A stretch of DNA of 64,000 nt from Thiohalocapsa sp964524185. Lineage in GTDB: Bacteria > Pseudomonadota > Gammaproteobacteria > Chromatiales > Chromatiaceae. The stretch spans positions 1 through 64,000 of the forward strand of contig CAZGCI010000002.1 of the NCBI GenBank assembly GCA_964524185.1. Reading direction: 5' to 3'. Shown here in pieces: positions 62,595-64,000 of the stretch. The translations under genes were made by a program, and so were the position numbers. Position 1 is the stretch's first letter, and each line of letters begins with the position of its first letter. Under the pieces are notes generated by a model, which saw only the letters and a program-made list of their open reading frames with translations, searched no databases and was not told the DNA's origin.

Positions 62595-63935
62595 TTAGCT
62601 CGTCAGGGTTCTCAACAGGATTCTGTAGTCCTCTTCGATCATGGTGTCGCTGGCCCGCAATGCCTCAATCTTACGCGTTGCATGGATTACCGTACTGTGG
62701 TCCCGCCCGCCGAAGGCACTGCCGATTTCCGGCAAGCTCGCCTTTGTCAGCTCCTTCGCCAGCGCCATGGCCACCTGTCGCGGCCGTGCGATGTTCCGGG
62801 TGCGCTTCGCTGACGTCAGGTCAGAAACCCTTAGCTTGTAGTAGTTTGCAACGGTTTTCTGGATGTTTTCGATGGTGATCTGCCGGTCCTGCGCCACCAG
62901 CATGTCCCGCAGAACCTCGCGTGTGAAGGCCATGTCGATGGTGGCACCCATAAACTGGGAATTGGCCACCAGTCGGCGCAGCGCGCCCTCGAGTTCGCGA
63001 ATGTTGGATGTCATCCGTTTGGCGATAAAGTAGCCCACGTCCTCCGGAAGATCGATGTTCAGTAGGGCGGCCTTGCTGTGCAGGATAGCCACCCGGGTCT
63101 CGTAGTCTGGCGGCTCAATGCCCACCGTCAGCCCCCAGCCGAAGCGGGACTTGAGGCGCTCTTCGAGTCCACTGACCTCCTTCGGATAGCGGTCACTGGA
63201 TAACACGATCTGCTGTTTGCTCTCGAACAGGGCGTTGAAGGTGTGGAAAAACTCCTCCTGAGAGCGATCCTTATTGCCGAAGAATTGAACATCGTCGATG
63301 AGCAGGGCGTTGACGCGCCTGTAACGCGCCTTGAAGTCATCGATCTTGTTGTGTTGCAGCGCCCGGATCATATCCGACACGAAACGCTCAGAATGGACGT
63401 AAATCACCTGCGCGCCGGGATTCGAGTCCAGGATAGTGTTGCCCACCGCATGCATCAGGTGTGTTTTTCCGAGTCCGACGCCGCCGTAGATGAACAACGG
63501 GTTATAGGCGGTGCCCGGGTTTTTCCCGATCTGCATGGACGCCGCGCGCGCGATCTGATTGGATTTGCCTTCAACGAAAGTCGCGAAGTTGAAGTCCTTG
63601 TTGATATTGCTCTCGCTGCGTCGGCGCTCCAAGCTGGCGTTACCGTCGCTTCGGGGTCCACCGTCGCCCGCCTGCGATGCAGACCGATCGCCGCTGAGGG
63701 TGCCGATCTCGAAGCGGACCTGCTGAATCCGGCCGCCGCTGATGTCGGCGCAGAGGCGGGTAATGCGTTGCTCGTAGTGCTGCTTGACCCAGTCCTTCAC
63801 GAACCGGTTGGGTGCCAGCAGGCACATGGCACCGTCCTGCTCCCGGGGCTGCAACGGCATAATCCAAGTGCTGTACTCGGCCCCGGTCAGCTCCGCCTTC
63901 AGCGTGGCTGCGCACGCTCCCCACAACTCGTTCAT
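62595..63935 (-). CDS. dnaA: Chromosomal replication initiator DnaA
   Basis: An AAA+ initiator, 446 residues. Domain I opens MNELWGACAATLKAELTGAE. A linker follows (80-115), then domain III with NPLFIYGGVGLGKTHLMHAV and Walker B VNALLIDDVQFF. Domain IV ends with the box-recognition motif GGRDHSTVIHATRKIEALRA. ATG 63935 fits the family start. DnaA boxes lie just downstream of its stop. Confidence 0.98.
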   Translation of the reverse strand: MNELWGACAATLKAELTGAEYSTWIMPLQPREQDGAMCLLAPNRFVKDWVKQHYEQRITRLCADISGGRIQQVRFEIGTLSGDRSASQAGDGGPRSDGNASLERRRSESNINKDFNFATFVEGKSNQIARAASMQIGKNPGTAYNPLFIYGGVGLGKTHLMHAVGNTILDSNPGAQVIYVHSERFVSDMIRALQHNKIDDFKARYRRVNALLIDDVQFFGNKDRSQEEFFHTFNALFESKQQIVLSSDRYPKEVSGLEERLKSRFGWGLTVGIEPPDYETRVAILHSKAALLNIDLPEDVGYFIAKRMTSNIRELEGALRRLVANSQFMGATIDMAFTREVLRDMLVAQDRQITIENIQKTVANYYKLRVSDLTSAKRTRNIARPRQVAMALAKELTKASLPEIGSAFGGRDHSTVIHATRKIEALRASDTMIEEDYRILLRTLTS

Positions 63936-64000
63936 GCTGCCTGTTTCCCCTCAGTCTTGACCCTGCCGCCGCCGACGACCTTGCACCCGCAACCGGGCAA

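Overview
The window is a GC-rich chromosome segment that runs up to the replication origin of a gammaproteobacterium. Support comes from the dnaA-dnaN-recF-gyrB order at the right end, a two-subunit glycyl-tRNA synthetase followed by gmhB, a rhodanese-secB-gpsA-trmL neighbourhood like E. coli yibN-secB-gpsA, an Xps-type type II secretion operon, and a glnA-ntrB-ntrC nitrogen cluster. A probable persulfide-sensing ArsR repressor beside a rhodanese, TRAP transporter genes and the base composition would fit a Chromatiales/Ectothiorhodospiraceae-like sulfur bacterium; that placement is inference.

Layout. 1-1720: a gene-poor stretch, visibly less GC-rich in part, with relics of toxin-antitoxin genes (VapB/VapC, HigA-like) and a 152-bp MITE-like palindromic element. 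It abuts the 3' end of tRNA-Arg(CCG) (1721-1797) and looks like the scar of a tRNA-anchored island. 1876-6933: rep helicase, a DUF2782 protein, and a TRAP permease pair interrupted by a 10-N assembly gap. 7104-19689: a PilZ protein, a DUF1840 protein, a GNAT-nitrilase fusion, an Mla/MCE-type lipid transport operon with an oddly degenerate ATPase, two distant paralogues of an unrecognised H-x-H protein family, an EamA transporter and a B12-binding radical SAM enzyme. 19849-40731 (all minus strand): envC, ctpA, a DJ-1 protein, WbpL-like and WbpM-like envelope sugar genes, the complete gspE-F-G-H-I-J-K-L-M-N-D operon, kdsD and a sugar aminotransferase. 40913-44604: ArsR repressor, rhodanese, secB, gpsA, trmL and a small helical protein. 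44965-52155: a KamA-family radical SAM enzyme, an orphan protein, ntrC, ntrB and glnA. 52519-63935: a cation efflux protein, glyQS, gmhB, gyrB, recF, dnaN and dnaA, with a candidate oriC between dnaA and dnaN and two parS-like sites inside recF.

How the genes work together. The nitrogen cluster shows visible control: glnA and ntrBC each have a sigma-54 promoter (GG-N10-GC) with NtrC-type boxes centred about 119 bp upstream of the predicted start. The T2SS operon lies between lipid-linked sugar synthesis genes and overlaps the WbpM-like gene, so secretion and surface polysaccharide genes are probably co-transcribed. The Mla-like operon, kdsD, EnvC and CtpA all serve the cell envelope.

The intergenic spaces carry several repeat families: ACTGAAGT hairpins, C4TAG and C5AG tracts able to form G-quadruplexes, a dispersed element of about 105 bp lying 3' of minus-strand genes, and a palindromic element near 7843. 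The most novel items to me are the paralogous H-x-H family (7986-9152 and 15376-16764), the MCE-system ATPase lacking catalytic residues, and the 3'-UTR-associated repeat.
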